Shown: positions 26,132 to 35,097 of the stretch, piece after piece
Position numbering within the stretch: the stretch's first letter is position 1
Layout of the letters: the number at the start of each line of letters is the position of its first letter
NCBI RefSeq assembly: GCF_002799245.1
Contig: NZ_NEQV01000009.1
Span: forward strand, 62,001-126,000
Reading direction: 5' to 3'
Source: Stenotrophomonas maltophilia
Lineage (GTDB): Bacteria; Pseudomonadota; Gammaproteobacteria; Xanthomonadales; Xanthomonadaceae
Length of the DNA stretch: 64,000 bases
Translations under genes and position numbers: made by a program
The notes under the pieces: model-generated
What the model was told of the DNA's origin: nothing
Database searches by the model: none
The model's input: only the letters and a program-made list of their open reading frames with translations

Positions 26132-27811
26132 TCAGACTTTGAGCGTCGGAACGTCCACCTTCGGCAGCAGCCTCGAAGTGAAGTAGCGATCCTTGTAGTA
26201 GCGGATCTTGTCGCACTTCACTGGGTGGGGTATGCCCTCGTACAGGAACACCTCCATGTCCGGCCCCATCGCCTTCAACTCCTGCGGCAGCATCAGCGCG
26301 CGCCGTTCCTCGGTGAAGTTGTGGGTCTTCTCGCGGGCGTGGGTGACGTTCTTCTTGCGCACCGTCGTGTAGCCCAGCATGTCCGAATAGTCGTTGGCAT
26401 CCTGCTGTTCGCGCGGTGCGTACAGGATCTGCAGGGCGTGGTTGGTGATGATCGTGCGCGAGACTTCCCGGCCATAGGTGGCATCGAGCTGCGACATGCT
26501 CTGGATGATCGGCAGCAGGCGGATGTTGTAGCCAGCCATGTAGGACACCGCCGACGCGATGATCTCGACCTTGCCGATCGAGGTGAATTCGTCCATCAGC
26601 AACAGGCACTGGTATTTCAGGTCCGGGTTGGACTTGGGCAGTTCCTTGGTGTTGAGGTTGATCAGCTGGCTGAAGAACAGGTTGATGATCAGCCGGCTCT
26701 CGGCCAGCTTGTTCGGCTGGATGCCGATGTAGATGGTCATCTTCTTCTTGCGGACGTCGGTCAGCAGGAAGTCGTTGCAGCTGGTGGCCTTGTCCAGCAC
26801 CGGATTGATCCAGGGGTTCAGCGGCTCCTTGAAGGTACCCAGGATCGAGGCGAAGGTCTCATCGGCCTGCGACAGCATGTTGGCGAACGCCGAACGTGCG
26901 TTGGCACTGAGGAACGATCGCTCCGACAGGGTCTTGAGGTACTTCTTCAGGTCGGTGCCGTCACCGGAGGACAACCGGTACACCGCACCAAGCGTGGGCG
27001 TGCCCGAGCCGCCCGGGAAGCCACTGCTGCGCTCGTCGTCCCAGTTCTCGAACAGGTACAGGGTGAAGGCCATGAACGCATTGCGTGCCTGGCTGACCCA
27101 GAATTTCTGGTCCTCGGCCCCATCCGGATACAGCATCGCGGCGATGCTCATCAGGTCCGAGACGCGGAAGGCCGGATCGTCGGAGACGTAGCTGAGCGGG
27201 TTCCAGCGGTGCGTGCGCCGATCCTCGGCGAAGGGATTGAACAGGTAGATCTCCTGCCCCTGGCTGGCGCGCCAGCCGCTGGTCAGGTCGAAATTCTCCT
27301 GCTTGATGTCCAGCACCACCAGCGATTCGCCGTATTCCAGCAGGTTCGGGATGACCACGCCCACGCCCTTGCCCGAACGGGTCGGCGCGGCCAGGATCAC
27401 GAACTGCTGGCCATCGAGGCGCACCAGCTTGCCGCCATGGCTGCCGACCACGATGCTCTGGCCGGTCTTCTTGAACATGCCGTGCTTGGACAGGTCGGCG
27501 CCGGTGGCGAAGCGCGCGTCGCCGTGCAGCGAGCGCTTGTCCTTCTTCAGCAGCAGCACCAGGCCGGTCACCAGCAGCACCAGCAGCGGCAGGCCGAAGC
27601 CCACGTAGCCGGCCCATTTGATCTTGCCCACGAAGGGCGCAACCTGCGGCTGGCCGATGGCGTGGAAGTACTGGTAGTAGGTGTTCCAGGTGAACAGCTT
27701 GGTGTCCAGCCCCAGGAACAGCAGGGTCAGGTAGCCTGAAAACACGAAACCAAGCAGCAGGGTCGCCACCGTGATGATGGCGATGAGCAGATACTTCTTA
27801 CTGGGCAACAC
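26132..27811 (-). CDS. virD4: VirD4 coupling protein (substrate receptor of the X-T4SS)
   Basis: The protein has 559 residues. Two N-terminal membrane helices (LIAIITVATLLLGFVFSGYL and GFGLPLLVLLVTGLVLLL), Walker A APTRSGKGVG (about 142-151), VVLDIKQENFDLTSGWR and the second ATPase motif QCLLLMDEFTSIGKVEI identify a TraG/VirD4 coupling ATPase. In X-T4SSs its all-alpha domain binds the XVIPCD of effectors such as those encoded here. It is separated from virB7 by 430 bp with its own promoter region. Confidence 0.96.
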   Translation of the reverse strand: MLPSKKYLLIAIITVATLLLGFVFSGYLTLLFLGLDTKLFTWNTYYQYFHAIGQPQVAPFVGKIKWAGYVGFGLPLLVLLVTGLVLLLKKDKRSLHGDARFATGADLSKHGMFKKTGQSIVVGSHGGKLVRLDGQQFVILAAPTRSGKGVGVVIPNLLEYGESLVVLDIKQENFDLTSGWRASQGQEIYLFNPFAEDRRTHRWNPLSYVSDDPAFRVSDLMSIAAMLYPDGAEDQKFWVSQARNAFMAFTLYLFENWDDERSSGFPGGSGTPTLGAVYRLSSGDGTDLKKYLKTLSERSFLSANARSAFANMLSQADETFASILGTFKEPLNPWINPVLDKATSCNDFLLTDVRKKKMTIYIGIQPNKLAESRLIINLFFSQLINLNTKELPKSNPDLKYQCLLLMDEFTSIGKVEIIASAVSYMAGYNIRLLPIIQSMSQLDATYGREVSRTIITNHALQILYAPREQQDANDYSDMLGYTTVRKKNVTHAREKTHNFTEERRALMLPQELKAMGPDMEVFLYEGIPHPVKCDKIRYYKDRYFTSRLLPKVDVPTLKV

Positions 27812-27846
27812 CCGAATCCTCCATGATGCGCACGCGGCGCGACGGC

Positions 27847-28104
27847 CTAGCGGTGGCGCCAGCGCGACGCCTTCTTCCGCAGTGGGTTCTCGTTCTCCAG
27901 CCCGGGCTCCTCGCCCTCCTCACGCACCAGTTGCAGCAAGCGTTGGCGCGCTTCGGCCAGTGATATCAGGTCGGTCAGACGATCCCCATCGTCGGCGACG
28001 ACCGCATGGCCGACCACATCGCCCGGAGCGTACACCGGCGCGTAGGACACCGCTACCAGTTGATAACGCCCGCGTGTCTCCAGCACGTGCCTGAACTCCT
28101 GCAT
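27847..28104 (-). CDS. small hypothetical protein upstream of virD4
   Basis: An 85-residue ORF with a good RBS (AAGGAGG, spaced 7) before ATG 28104. It is acidic in the middle (REEGEEPGLENENP) with a basic C-terminus (RKKASRWRHR). It contains YQLVAVSYAPVYAPGDVVGH, but no family was recognised. It ends 35 bp before virD4 on the same strand and may be co-transcribed with it; whether it serves the T4SS is unknown. Confidence 0.6.
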   Translation of the reverse strand: MQEFRHVLETRGRYQLVAVSYAPVYAPGDVVGHAVVADDGDRLTDLISLAEARQRLLQLVREEGEEPGLENENPLRKKASRWRHR

Positions 28105-28376
28105 CGATCCGCCTCCTTGTCTGAGCAGCACCACAGTCCCCTGCGCCGCCATCATGCCCGCAGGCATGTCATCTGTGCATGCACACCGACGGCGCGGGTC
28201 GGTGTGGACGGTGGCATTGCGTGCCCGTCCAGGTACGCGCCGCGGAGATTCGGCGGACCATTCCGCGGCGGAAGCGACATCGCCACGGATCGAACACTGA
28301 TTTACCCCAAGCGTGGCTGCTCCTGCTGCGGTGCAGCAGTACAATGACCGGCTCCCCGCCCCCATCGCGCCCCCGC

Positions 28377-29588
28377 ATGAGCCCCAACTCTTCCCTGGCT
28401 GCGCGGCTGACGCCCCGTCAGCGCACCCTGATCATCCTCGCCCTGTCACTGGGCGGCTTCGCCATCGGTACCAGCGAGTTCGCCAGCATGGGCCTGATGC
28501 TGGAGATCAGTCGCGGCCTGTCGATCTCCGAAACCCAGGTCGGGCACCTGATCAGCGCCTATGCGATCGGCGTGGTGGTCGGCGCCCCGATCCTCGCCTT
28601 CGTGGGCGCCAGCTTCCCGCGCCGCAAGCTGCTGTTGGCGCTGATGGGCTTCTACGCGGTCGGCAACCTGGCCAGCGCGCTGGCACCGAACTACGCCACG
28701 ATGCTGGTGGCACGCTTCGTCGCCGGCCTGCCGCATGGCGCCTACTTCGGCGTGGCGATGCTGGTGGCCGCCGCGATCAGCCCTGCCGGCCAGCGCGGCC
28801 AGGCGATGTCGCGGGTGCTGCTGGGCCTGTCGATCGCGATCCTGGTCGGCAACCCGTTGACCACCTGGCTGGGCCAGCAGCTGAGCTGGCGCACCGCCTT
28901 TGCCCTGGTCAGCGTACTGGCCATTGCCACCGTGGCGATGATCGCGCGCTTCCTGCTGCCCGACCCTGACGAAGTACGCACCTCACCGATGCGCGAGCTG
29001 CGCGCCTTCAACACCACCCAGGTGTGGCTGGCGCTGGCGATCGGTGCGGTCGGCTTCGCCGGCATGTTCTGCGTGTTCACCTACCTGGCCCCCACCCTGG
29101 TGCAGGTCACCGGCGTGGCCGAATCGTGGATGCCGCTGGCGGTGGGCGTGTTCGGCATCGGCGCGATCATCGGCAACATCGCCGGTGGCTGGCTGGTGGA
29201 CAAGTTCCACTTCAAGGCCGCCGCGGTGGTGCTGCTGTGGTCGATCGTGATGCTGTTGCTGTATCCGCTGGCCGCGCAGTCGGTATGGACCATCGGCCCG
29301 ATGATCATCACCGTCGGCACCATGGGCGCGCTGGCAGCGGTACTGCAGACCCGCCTGATGGACGTGGCCGGTGAAGCGCAGACGCTGGCGGCCGCCTCCA
29401 ACCACGCCGCATTCAATACCGCCAATGCACTTGGCCCGTGGCTGGGTGGCATGGCGATCAGCGCCGGCTTCAGCCCGGCCAGTACCGGCTATGTCGGTGC
29501 GGCCACCGCCGTCGGCGGCCTGCTGCTGTGGTGCGTGGCGGTGATGCTGGACAAGAAGCGCAGGACCGCCGTCGCCGGCAGCCACTGA
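28377..29588 (+). CDS. MFS transporter (DHA1 family, AraJ/YdhP-like exporter)
   Basis: 403 residues with 12 predicted membrane helices. The N-terminal TLIILALSLGGFAIGTSEFA and GLSISETQVGHLISAYAIGV are signatures of the AraJ/NepI/YdhP sugar- or drug-efflux branch. The MFS A-motif region is FVGASFPRRKLL. The start at ATG 28377 avoids an unlikely Arg-rich extension. The next gene, a convergent MerR regulator, ends 19 bp after it. The substrate cannot be read from sequence. Confidence 0.9.
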   Translation: MSPNSSLAARLTPRQRTLIILALSLGGFAIGTSEFASMGLMLEISRGLSISETQVGHLISAYAIGVVVGAPILAFVGASFPRRKLLLALMGFYAVGNLASALAPNYATMLVARFVAGLPHGAYFGVAMLVAAAISPAGQRGQAMSRVLLGLSIAILVGNPLTTWLGQQLSWRTAFALVSVLAIATVAMIARFLLPDPDEVRTSPMRELRAFNTTQVWLALAIGAVGFAGMFCVFTYLAPTLVQVTGVAESWMPLAVGVFGIGAIIGNIAGGWLVDKFHFKAAAVVLLWSIVMLLLYPLAAQSVWTIGPMIITVGTMGALAAVLQTRLMDVAGEAQTLAAASNHAAFNTANALGPWLGGMAISAGFSPASTGYVGAATAVGGLLLWCVAVMLDKKRRTAVAGSH

Positions 29589-29606
29589 GGACACCGCACC
29601 GGGTCG

Positions 29607-30083
29607 TCAGCCACCGCCGGTGCGCCGGCGACCCGGGCGCAGCATCGCCACATCGCCGGCCGCCAGGGTCGGCCGTGCCAGTTCACCGCGCTGCACGCGA
29701 TCCAGCACCCGCCGCGAATTGGCCGCACAGTCGATGCCGTCCGGCCGCGCCTGGATGTCCTCGATCAACGCCAGCAGGTGCGCCCTGCTCTGCGCCAGCC
29801 GCAGCTGCAGCGCCTCGATATCGGCCACCTTCTGCTGCAGCATCGTGATCAGCGCGCCGTGCTGCCACTGGCCCATGTCCGGTGGCAGCAGCGCGCGGAT
29901 CTCTTCCAGGCTGAAACCTGCGCGCTGCGCGCCGGTGATCAGTTCCAGCAGCAGGACCGCCTGCTCCGGGTAGTCGCGATAGCCATTGGCCTGGCGCTGC
30001 ACCACCAGCAGCCCAGCCTCCTCATAGAAGCGGATGCGCGACGCGGCCAGGCCGGTACGCCTGGCCAGCTCACCGATCTTCAT
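29607..30083 (-). CDS. MerR-family transcriptional regulator
   Basis: The 158-residue protein begins with the MerR winged helix (MKIGELARRTGLAASRIRFY, EEAGLL), then YRDYPEQAVLLLELI and a dimerisation helix with Leu/Gln heptads. The C-terminus has a single Cys (DGIDCAANSRRVL) rather than a metal-binding cluster. It is divergently transcribed from an old-yellow-enzyme gene across a classical MerR promoter (30112-30142), which it most probably controls, perhaps in response to an organic electrophile. Confidence 0.92.
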   Translation of the reverse strand: MKIGELARRTGLAASRIRFYEEAGLLVVQRQANGYRDYPEQAVLLLELITGAQRAGFSLEEIRALLPPDMGQWQHGALITMLQQKVADIEALQLRLAQSRAHLLALIEDIQARPDGIDCAANSRRVLDRVQRGELARPTLAAGDVAMLRPGRRRTGGG

Positions 30084-30111
30084 CTGTATGAACCCTCAAC
30101 ATCGGAGCCTG

Positions 30112-30142
30112 TTGACCTTCAATGAAACTTGAAGGTTAGCGT
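30112..30142 (+). promoter_or_regulatory. MerR-type promoter/operator (19-bp spacer, perfect inverted repeat)
   Basis: -35 TTGACC (30112-30117) and -10-like TAGCGT (30137-30142) are separated by 19 bp, the overlong spacer characteristic of MerR-activated promoters. The spacer carries a perfect 8-bp inverted repeat ACCTTCAA-N6-TTGAAGGT (30115-30136). It drives the oxidoreductase gene starting at 30173. Confidence 0.85.
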
Positions 30143-30172
30143 AGCGCCATTCCCCTGTCCTGGAGCTGTCCG

Positions 30173-31411
30173 ATGTCGCTGTTCTCCCCTCTGGCACTGC
30201 CTTCCGGCGCCGTCATCCGCAACCGCATCGCCAAGGCGGCGATGGAGGAAAACATGGCCGACGCCGACCATGCGCCTTCAGCTGTGCTGCTGCAGCTTTA
30301 CCAGCGCTGGGCCGACGGCGGTGCCGGGCTGATCATCACCGGCAACGTGATGGTGGATGGCCGCGCCATGACCGGGCCCGGCGGCGTGGTGCTGGAAGAC
30401 GATCGCCACCTCGACCGTTTCATCGCCTGGGCAGAAACGGTGCGCTCGCGGGGCGCGCAGATGTGGATGCAGATCAATCATCCCGGGCGGCAGATGCCGG
30501 CCGCGCTCGGCCAACCCGCGCTCGCACCGTCAGCCGTCGCCTTGGAGATGGGGGCGCTGTCCAGGCAGTTCGCATTGCCGAAAGCGATGACCGAGGACGA
30601 CATCGCATCGGTGATCGCACGCTTCATCCGCAGTGCCGAGCTGGCCGAGCGCGCCGGATTCAGTGGCGTGGAGATCCACGCCGCGCACGGCTATCTGCTC
30701 AGCCAGTTCCTGTCGCCACTGTCGAACCGCCGCGACGACCGCTGGGGTGGCAGCCTGCACAACCGTGCGCGCCTGCTGCTGGAGATCGTGCAGGGGGTGC
30801 GCGCCACCGTGTCACCCACGTTCGCGGTGGCCGTGAAGCTCAACTCCGCCGATTTCCAGCGCGGCGGCTTCTCGCCCGAGGATGCGCGCGCAGTGGTGGC
30901 AATGCTGGCCCCCCTCGGCGTGGACCTGGTCGAACTGTCCGGTGGAAGCTACGAAGCACCGGCCATGACCGGCACTGCGCGCGACCAGCGCAGCCTGGCC
31001 CGCGAAGCCTACTTCCTCGAATTCGCGCGCGGGATCGCCTCGGTGGCGACGATGCCGCTGATGGTCACCGGTGGCATCCGCCGCCGCGCCGTGGCCGAGC
31101 AGGTACTGGACAGCGGTGTGGCCATGGTCGGCATCGCCACCGCACTGGCGATCGCACCGGATCTGCCGCAAGGCTGGCAGCAGGGCCGCGACCCGGTGCC
31201 GACACTGCGCACCATCGACTGGCGCAGCAAGCCGTTGGCCGCCAGCGCATACATGGCTGCAGTGAAGTACCAGCTGGCGCGGTTGAGCGCGCGCCGGCCC
31301 ACTGCTCCCGGCGTTTCGCCCGTCTGGGCACTGCTGCTGGCACAGGCTGCCGCAACGTGCCGGACCCGCCGCTACCGGCGCTGGATCGGCGCTCGCGCCA
31401 ACGCCTACTGA
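30173..31411 (+). CDS. NADH:flavin oxidoreductase, old yellow enzyme family
   Basis: A 412-residue TIM-barrel FMN enzyme. Conserved motifs: IRNRIAKAAMEENMA, QINHPGRQ, and the active-site region HAAHGYLLSQFLSPLSNRR followed by DDRWGGSLHNR. Such enzymes reduce activated C=C bonds or nitro groups. The C-terminal ~60 residues are Arg-rich and divergent. The upstream MerR-type operator suggests induction by an electrophile. It is close to the NemA/2,4-dienoyl-CoA reductase-like branch lacking the Fe-S domain. Confidence 0.92.
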   Translation: MSLFSPLALPSGAVIRNRIAKAAMEENMADADHAPSAVLLQLYQRWADGGAGLIITGNVMVDGRAMTGPGGVVLEDDRHLDRFIAWAETVRSRGAQMWMQINHPGRQMPAALGQPALAPSAVALEMGALSRQFALPKAMTEDDIASVIARFIRSAELAERAGFSGVEIHAAHGYLLSQFLSPLSNRRDDRWGGSLHNRARLLLEIVQGVRATVSPTFAVAVKLNSADFQRGGFSPEDARAVVAMLAPLGVDLVELSGGSYEAPAMTGTARDQRSLAREAYFLEFARGIASVATMPLMVTGGIRRRAVAEQVLDSGVAMVGIATALAIAPDLPQGWQQGRDPVPTLRTIDWRSKPLAASAYMAAVKYQLARLSARRPTAPGVSPVWALLLAQAAATCRTRRYRRWIGARANAY

Positions 31412-31497
31412 GCCGCCCAGGCTTCTCATCGCTGCAGTGATGCCCCACCATCTGCAGATGGGCGGCAACCGCCTGCCAATCGACGCATGCACAAGGA

Positions 31498-31977
31498 ATG
31501 GATGTGGCTGGCCCGACCAGAAACCGCGAAAAGCTGCTCGACGACCTGCTCTCGCTGGGCCGCAACTGGGCGCTGGCAATCGCCATTGCCGGCGCCGGTG
31601 CCGCCGTCCACTACAGCGAATCGGTGTACGAGGCCGGCCTCTGGCGCGGCCTTCTGCCCACGCTCTGTTTCCTCGTCGCGGTCATCTGGATCGTGCTCAG
31701 CATCATCCGCTTCGACCTGACCATCCAGCAGCACTTCGAACGCAAGCTGTCACGCTGGCTCAGCCGCCTGCTGTACGTGGTGCTGCTCGGCACCGGCATC
31801 ACCGCCGTGTTCTTCGTGACCGAACTGGCATCCAACAACCACATCGCACGACTGTGCGATTCGGTGGCCAACGAGCCTGCCAGCCGCATCCACAGGTCAA
31901 CCGAATGCCAGCGCCTGTACCAGCACCGGGCGGCGTACCGGCAGCGCCTGGAATCGGCCGAGGGTGAGTTCGACTGA
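31498..31977 (+). CDS. small inner-membrane protein, function unknown
   Basis: 159 residues with three hydrophobic segments (WALAIAIAGAGAAVHY, LPTLCFLVAVIWIVLSII, LLYVVLLGTGITAVFFV) and a polar C-terminus. No family recognised. The ATG at 31498 lacks a well-spaced RBS, so the start may differ. It follows the oxidoreductase after 86 bp on the same strand. Confidence 0.6.
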   Translation: MDVAGPTRNREKLLDDLLSLGRNWALAIAIAGAGAAVHYSESVYEAGLWRGLLPTLCFLVAVIWIVLSIIRFDLTIQQHFERKLSRWLSRLLYVVLLGTGITAVFFVTELASNNHIARLCDSVANEPASRIHRSTECQRLYQHRAAYRQRLESAEGEFD

Positions 31978-32080
31978 GCAGGCTTCACCGCATTCTTCGC
32001 GCGCGATGAACACATTTCGTGGATGTGCATTTCGGCACAGTGCAGCCGACGCCACGTTCTCGGCCTGCACCGGACCCGCA

Positions 32081-32353
32081 ATGCACCACCACCACCGCTT
32101 ACCTGCCCGCCATGATGCCATCGCCTTGCAGGCCGGCATGCTGGGCAGCGTGTTGGGCGTGGCGCTGTTCAAGGCCATCGCATTGTCTGCGTTGGCGGCT
32201 GGTTCGATGATGGCGATCGGGTTATGGGTGGTGGCCTGCGCGCTGCTGGCTGCGTGGGCACTCGCAGCCTATCTGGCCTGCCTGGCGCTGAGCCGGCGCG
32301 TGTTCGTGCTGATGCTGGCGCTGTGCACGCTGCTGATGATCTGCATCGCCTGA
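32081..32353 (+). CDS. small two-helix membrane protein, hypothetical
   Basis: From ATG 32081 the 90-residue product starts MHHHHRLPARHDAIALQAGM and has two to three hydrophobic stretches (VLGVALFKAIALSALAAGSM, GLWVVACALLAAWALAAYLA). The frame is open further upstream to 31964, but that part is not membrane-like. Coding status is plausible from the hydrophobic pattern only. Confidence 0.45.
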   Translation: MHHHHRLPARHDAIALQAGMLGSVLGVALFKAIALSALAAGSMMAIGLWVVACALLAAWALAAYLACLALSRRVFVLMLALCTLLMICIA

Positions 32354-32475
32354 CCCGGCAGGGGCCGGACTATCGCGTAACTGTTATAGAATAACAAGTG
32401 CAATTGGTCCGATTGTGCGTGCCTGGTGTCACGGATTGAATTCCATGGCCATCCCGGCACCACCCGAGACCACTC

Positions 32476-32721
32476 ATGAATCTGCAGCCCCCGCTCCGCG
32501 CCTCCCTCGTTGCCTTCGCCCTGGCGTCGCTCAGCGCCTGCGCCACCTATGACGACAGCGCCATGCATCAGGCCTGCCAGGAGTCGCCCCATCTGAAGGA
32601 CCTGCCGCGCGAGGTCGCTGCCCGCGAGAGCCGCTGCAACAAGGGCATGGAAGTGTGGTCGAACGAGCGCAAGGGCAGCGACAAGCCGATCGACCTGAGC
32701 GGCAAGAAGAAGGATCTGTAA
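32476..32721 (+). CDS. small lipoprotein, hypothetical
   Basis: 81 residues. The signal SLVAFALASLSAC with lipobox LSAC makes it a lipoprotein. The short hydrophilic mature part (AMHQACQESPHLKDLPREVA, KGSDKPIDLSGKKKDL) has two further Cys. A short AT-rich stretch with TAACTGTTATAGAATAACA lies about 100 bp upstream and may contain the promoter. Function unknown. Confidence 0.75.
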   Translation: MNLQPPLRASLVAFALASLSACATYDDSAMHQACQESPHLKDLPREVAARESRCNKGMEVWSNERKGSDKPIDLSGKKKDL

Positions 32722-32766
32722 CCGCGAGCGGCGCAGCCGGGTTCGGCTGCGCCTCTGCCACGCGGA

Positions 32767-34296
32767 TCAATCAGCGGCCGCCGGACCGAACCAGCGCAGC
32801 AGGGCCTCACGCAGCCCGGCCTCTGCGCCATCGGCATCGCAGGCCCAGGCAACGATGCCGTCCGGGCGCACCAGCATGGCACCCAGGCGCAACGGATTGT
32901 CTTCGGCCGCCGTTACGCTGGCAACGCACCGTCGCCAGCCTTCAGCGACAGCCCCCACGGCAGATGCCGCGCCGAACTGCAGCAACGCGCCCTGCCCCGT
33001 TCGCAGTACCTCACCCACCCGACGACCATCGGCCAGCCGGACGTCGGGGGTGCTGCGCCCGGCCAATGGATGGATGCTGCCCAGGTCCACCTGCTGCACA
33101 ACACCCCAGACCCGCTCAGCCAGATATGTGGCGCCGTCATGGGTTTCGGCCAGCTCGGCGATCACCGCTGCCAACGCGCGCGAACCGGCGCCCGGCCGCA
33201 TCAACGCAACCTGCGCACGCGACCAGTCCAGCACCTTCGCACCGATCGGATGCCGCTCGGCCGTGTAACTGTCGAGCAGCCCATCATCGGCCGTACCGCG
33301 CACCACTGCCGCCAGCTTCCAGCCAAGATTCATCGCGTCGCCGATGCCAAGATTGAGCCCTTGGCCACCCAGCGGCGAGTGCACATGAGCGGCATCACCG
33401 GCCAGCAGCACGCGGCCGATGCGATAGGTCCCGGCCTGGCGCGCGCCGTCGGTCCAGGTGCTCGACAGCTGCAGCGCGGTGATCGTTGCCTCGCGACCGG
33501 AGACACGCCGCAACAGCGCCTGCGCGGCGGCCTGGTCGGGTGGCCTGCGATGACCCGCTCCGCCGTCGAAGTCGGCCAGTGCCACCACACCCGGTGGATT
33601 GAAGTTGCACATGCCGTGATCGGTGTATTGCCGGCCCGGCGTCAGCACCGTCGGGTCGTCCAGCTCGACCCGCAACGAGTACCCGGTGAATTCAGGGGCG
33701 GTGCCGACGAAGCTGAAGCCGCACTGCTTGCGCACGGTGCTGCGGCCACCATCGCAGCCCACCAGCCAGCGTCCACGAACCGTTGCGCCAGCGGTCTCGA
33801 CCGCCACCCCCGCTTCAGCTGCATGCACGGCCTGCACCTCACACCCGCGCTCGATGCGGACACCCAGGGCGATCGCACGCTCGGCCAGCACGGCTTCCAG
33901 CGCCTGCAGTTCCACCGCCATCTGGGTAGGCACCGGCGTTGGCAGGCGATAGCGCCAGCGCGTGTTGTCCACGTTGTCCAGGGCAAAAGGAATGCCGGCG
34001 AAGTGGCCGCCCAGCGGTCGCGGTTGCGCCAGCCAATGGGCGGTGCCGGGCGGCGGCGCGCCCTTGTCCGGCTTCAGCACCTGACGGGCGGCCACCGCGT
34101 CCAGCAGGCCGCGCCGATCCAATGCCTCCAGCGTGGGCGCGTTCAAGCCCCGCAGGCCGAATGGCAGGCGCTTCAGCGGTGAGTCGGGCGACTCAGCCTG
34201 CTCCAGCAGCATGACCGAGCAGCCGGCCTGGGCCAGTTCGCAGGACAGGAACAGGCCAACCGGGCCGGCCCCGGCGATGACGACGTCGTACAACAT
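32767..34296 (-). CDS. FAD-dependent aromatic/antibiotic monooxygenase (PheA/TfdB-like)
   Basis: 509 residues from ATG 34296. The Rossmann FAD motif DVVIAGAGPVGLFLSCELAQ, the DG motif LVGCDGGRSTVRKQCG and the GD motif LLAGDAAHVHSPLGGQGLNL identify group A flavoprotein hydroxylases (phenol hydroxylase, MhpA, rifampicin or tetracycline monooxygenases). It is divergent from a TetR regulator across a 13-bp palindrome, so it is probably induced by its substrate. The substrate cannot be assigned. Confidence 0.92.
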   Translation of the reverse strand: MLYDVVIAGAGPVGLFLSCELAQAGCSVMLLEQAESPDSPLKRLPFGLRGLNAPTLEALDRRGLLDAVAARQVLKPDKGAPPPGTAHWLAQPRPLGGHFAGIPFALDNVDNTRWRYRLPTPVPTQMAVELQALEAVLAERAIALGVRIERGCEVQAVHAAEAGVAVETAGATVRGRWLVGCDGGRSTVRKQCGFSFVGTAPEFTGYSLRVELDDPTVLTPGRQYTDHGMCNFNPPGVVALADFDGGAGHRRPPDQAAAQALLRRVSGREATITALQLSSTWTDGARQAGTYRIGRVLLAGDAAHVHSPLGGQGLNLGIGDAMNLGWKLAAVVRGTADDGLLDSYTAERHPIGAKVLDWSRAQVALMRPGAGSRALAAVIAELAETHDGATYLAERVWGVVQQVDLGSIHPLAGRSTPDVRLADGRRVGEVLRTGQGALLQFGAASAVGAVAEGWRRCVASVTAAEDNPLRLGAMLVRPDGIVAWACDADGAEAGLREALLRWFGPAAAD

Positions 34297-34343
34297 GAGG
34301 ATTCCCTGTGAGCACCGGGCCGGTGCTCTGGCGACGGCAATGT

Positions 34344-34374
34344 TACACTCGGTGTACGGTTTCACAAGTGAACC
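34344..34374. promoter_or_regulatory. TetR operator candidates between the monooxygenase and tetR genes
   Basis: A perfect palindrome TACACTCGGTGTA (34344-34356) is followed directly by an imperfect one, GGTTTCACAAGTGAACC (34358-34374), immediately before the TetR start. They lie in the 82-bp divergent intergenic region, where an autoregulating TetR repressor is expected to bind. Confidence 0.6.
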
Positions 34375-34378
34375 GCCC

Positions 34379-35023
34379 ATGACCCCACCTCCGGGCCGCC
34401 GCGAGCAGCGCAAGACCGAGACCCGACAGACCATTTCGGACGTCGCCACCGAGCTGATCATCCGGCGGGGTTTCGAGGCGGTGTCCATGTCCGAGATCGC
34501 CGATGCGGCGGGGGTCTCGCGCAAGACGGTCTTCAATTACTTCGCCAGCAAGGAAGACCTGGTGTTCGATCGCGATGAGGAGGCCCGGACCCTGTTGCGC
34601 GAGGGCATGACGGTGCGCCGCGGCATGACCCCGCTGGCCGCGTTCCAATCGCTGGTGCGGGAGCTGCTCGGCAGCGGCCATCCCCTGCTGCGGATCAATG
34701 CCGGTGCGGCGGCCTTCTGGGCCACCGTGGCCGACAGCCCGGTACTGGTGGCGCACGCGCGACGGCTGCAGGCACAACTGGCCGACGACCTGGCGCAGCT
34801 GATGGCAGACGCCGTCGGTCGGCCGGCGCATGACCCGGAGGCACGCCTGGGCGCGTCCATGCTGCTGGCGTCGATGGTGGCGGCCTATGAAAAAGGACTG
34901 GCCAGCCAGCGGGAGGGCGAGGATCCGCGCCAAGCCATGCTGCAGTTGATCGTGCGCGGCGGCACCGGCGTGCTGGTGGCCTTGGCGGGCACCCCGTACA
35001 CCGATCCGGATCTGCGTCCATAG
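34379..35023 (+). CDS. TetR-family transcriptional repressor
   Basis: 214 residues from ATG 34379. The N-terminal helix-turn-helix reads TRQTISDVATELIIRRGFEA and MSEIADAAGVSRKTVFNYFA, the typical TetR DNA-binding pattern. The C-terminal ligand domain is divergent. It is divergently arranged with the FAD monooxygenase, which it most likely represses. Confidence 0.93.
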   Translation: MTPPPGRREQRKTETRQTISDVATELIIRRGFEAVSMSEIADAAGVSRKTVFNYFASKEDLVFDRDEEARTLLREGMTVRRGMTPLAAFQSLVRELLGSGHPLLRINAGAAAFWATVADSPVLVAHARRLQAQLADDLAQLMADAVGRPAHDPEARLGASMLLASMVAAYEKGLASQREGEDPRQAMLQLIVRGGTGVLVALAGTPYTDPDLRP

Positions 35024-35050
35024 CGCATCCGGGGGATAGGTCACGAAGCA

Positions 35051-35079
35051 TTGCAAATGCTAATCTTTCTCATTTGCAA
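35051..35079. promoter_or_regulatory. perfect 9-bp inverted repeat upstream of TonB-dependent receptor (possible Fur site)
   Basis: TTGCAAATG (35051-35059) and CATTTGCAA (35071-35079) form a perfect inverted repeat with an 11-base AT-rich spacer, 18 bp before the receptor start. The core resembles a degenerate Fur box (AATGCTAATCTTTCTCATT), which fits iron control of a siderophore receptor. Confidence 0.6.
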
Positions 35080-35097
35080 CCCGACCCCATCCCCTCC

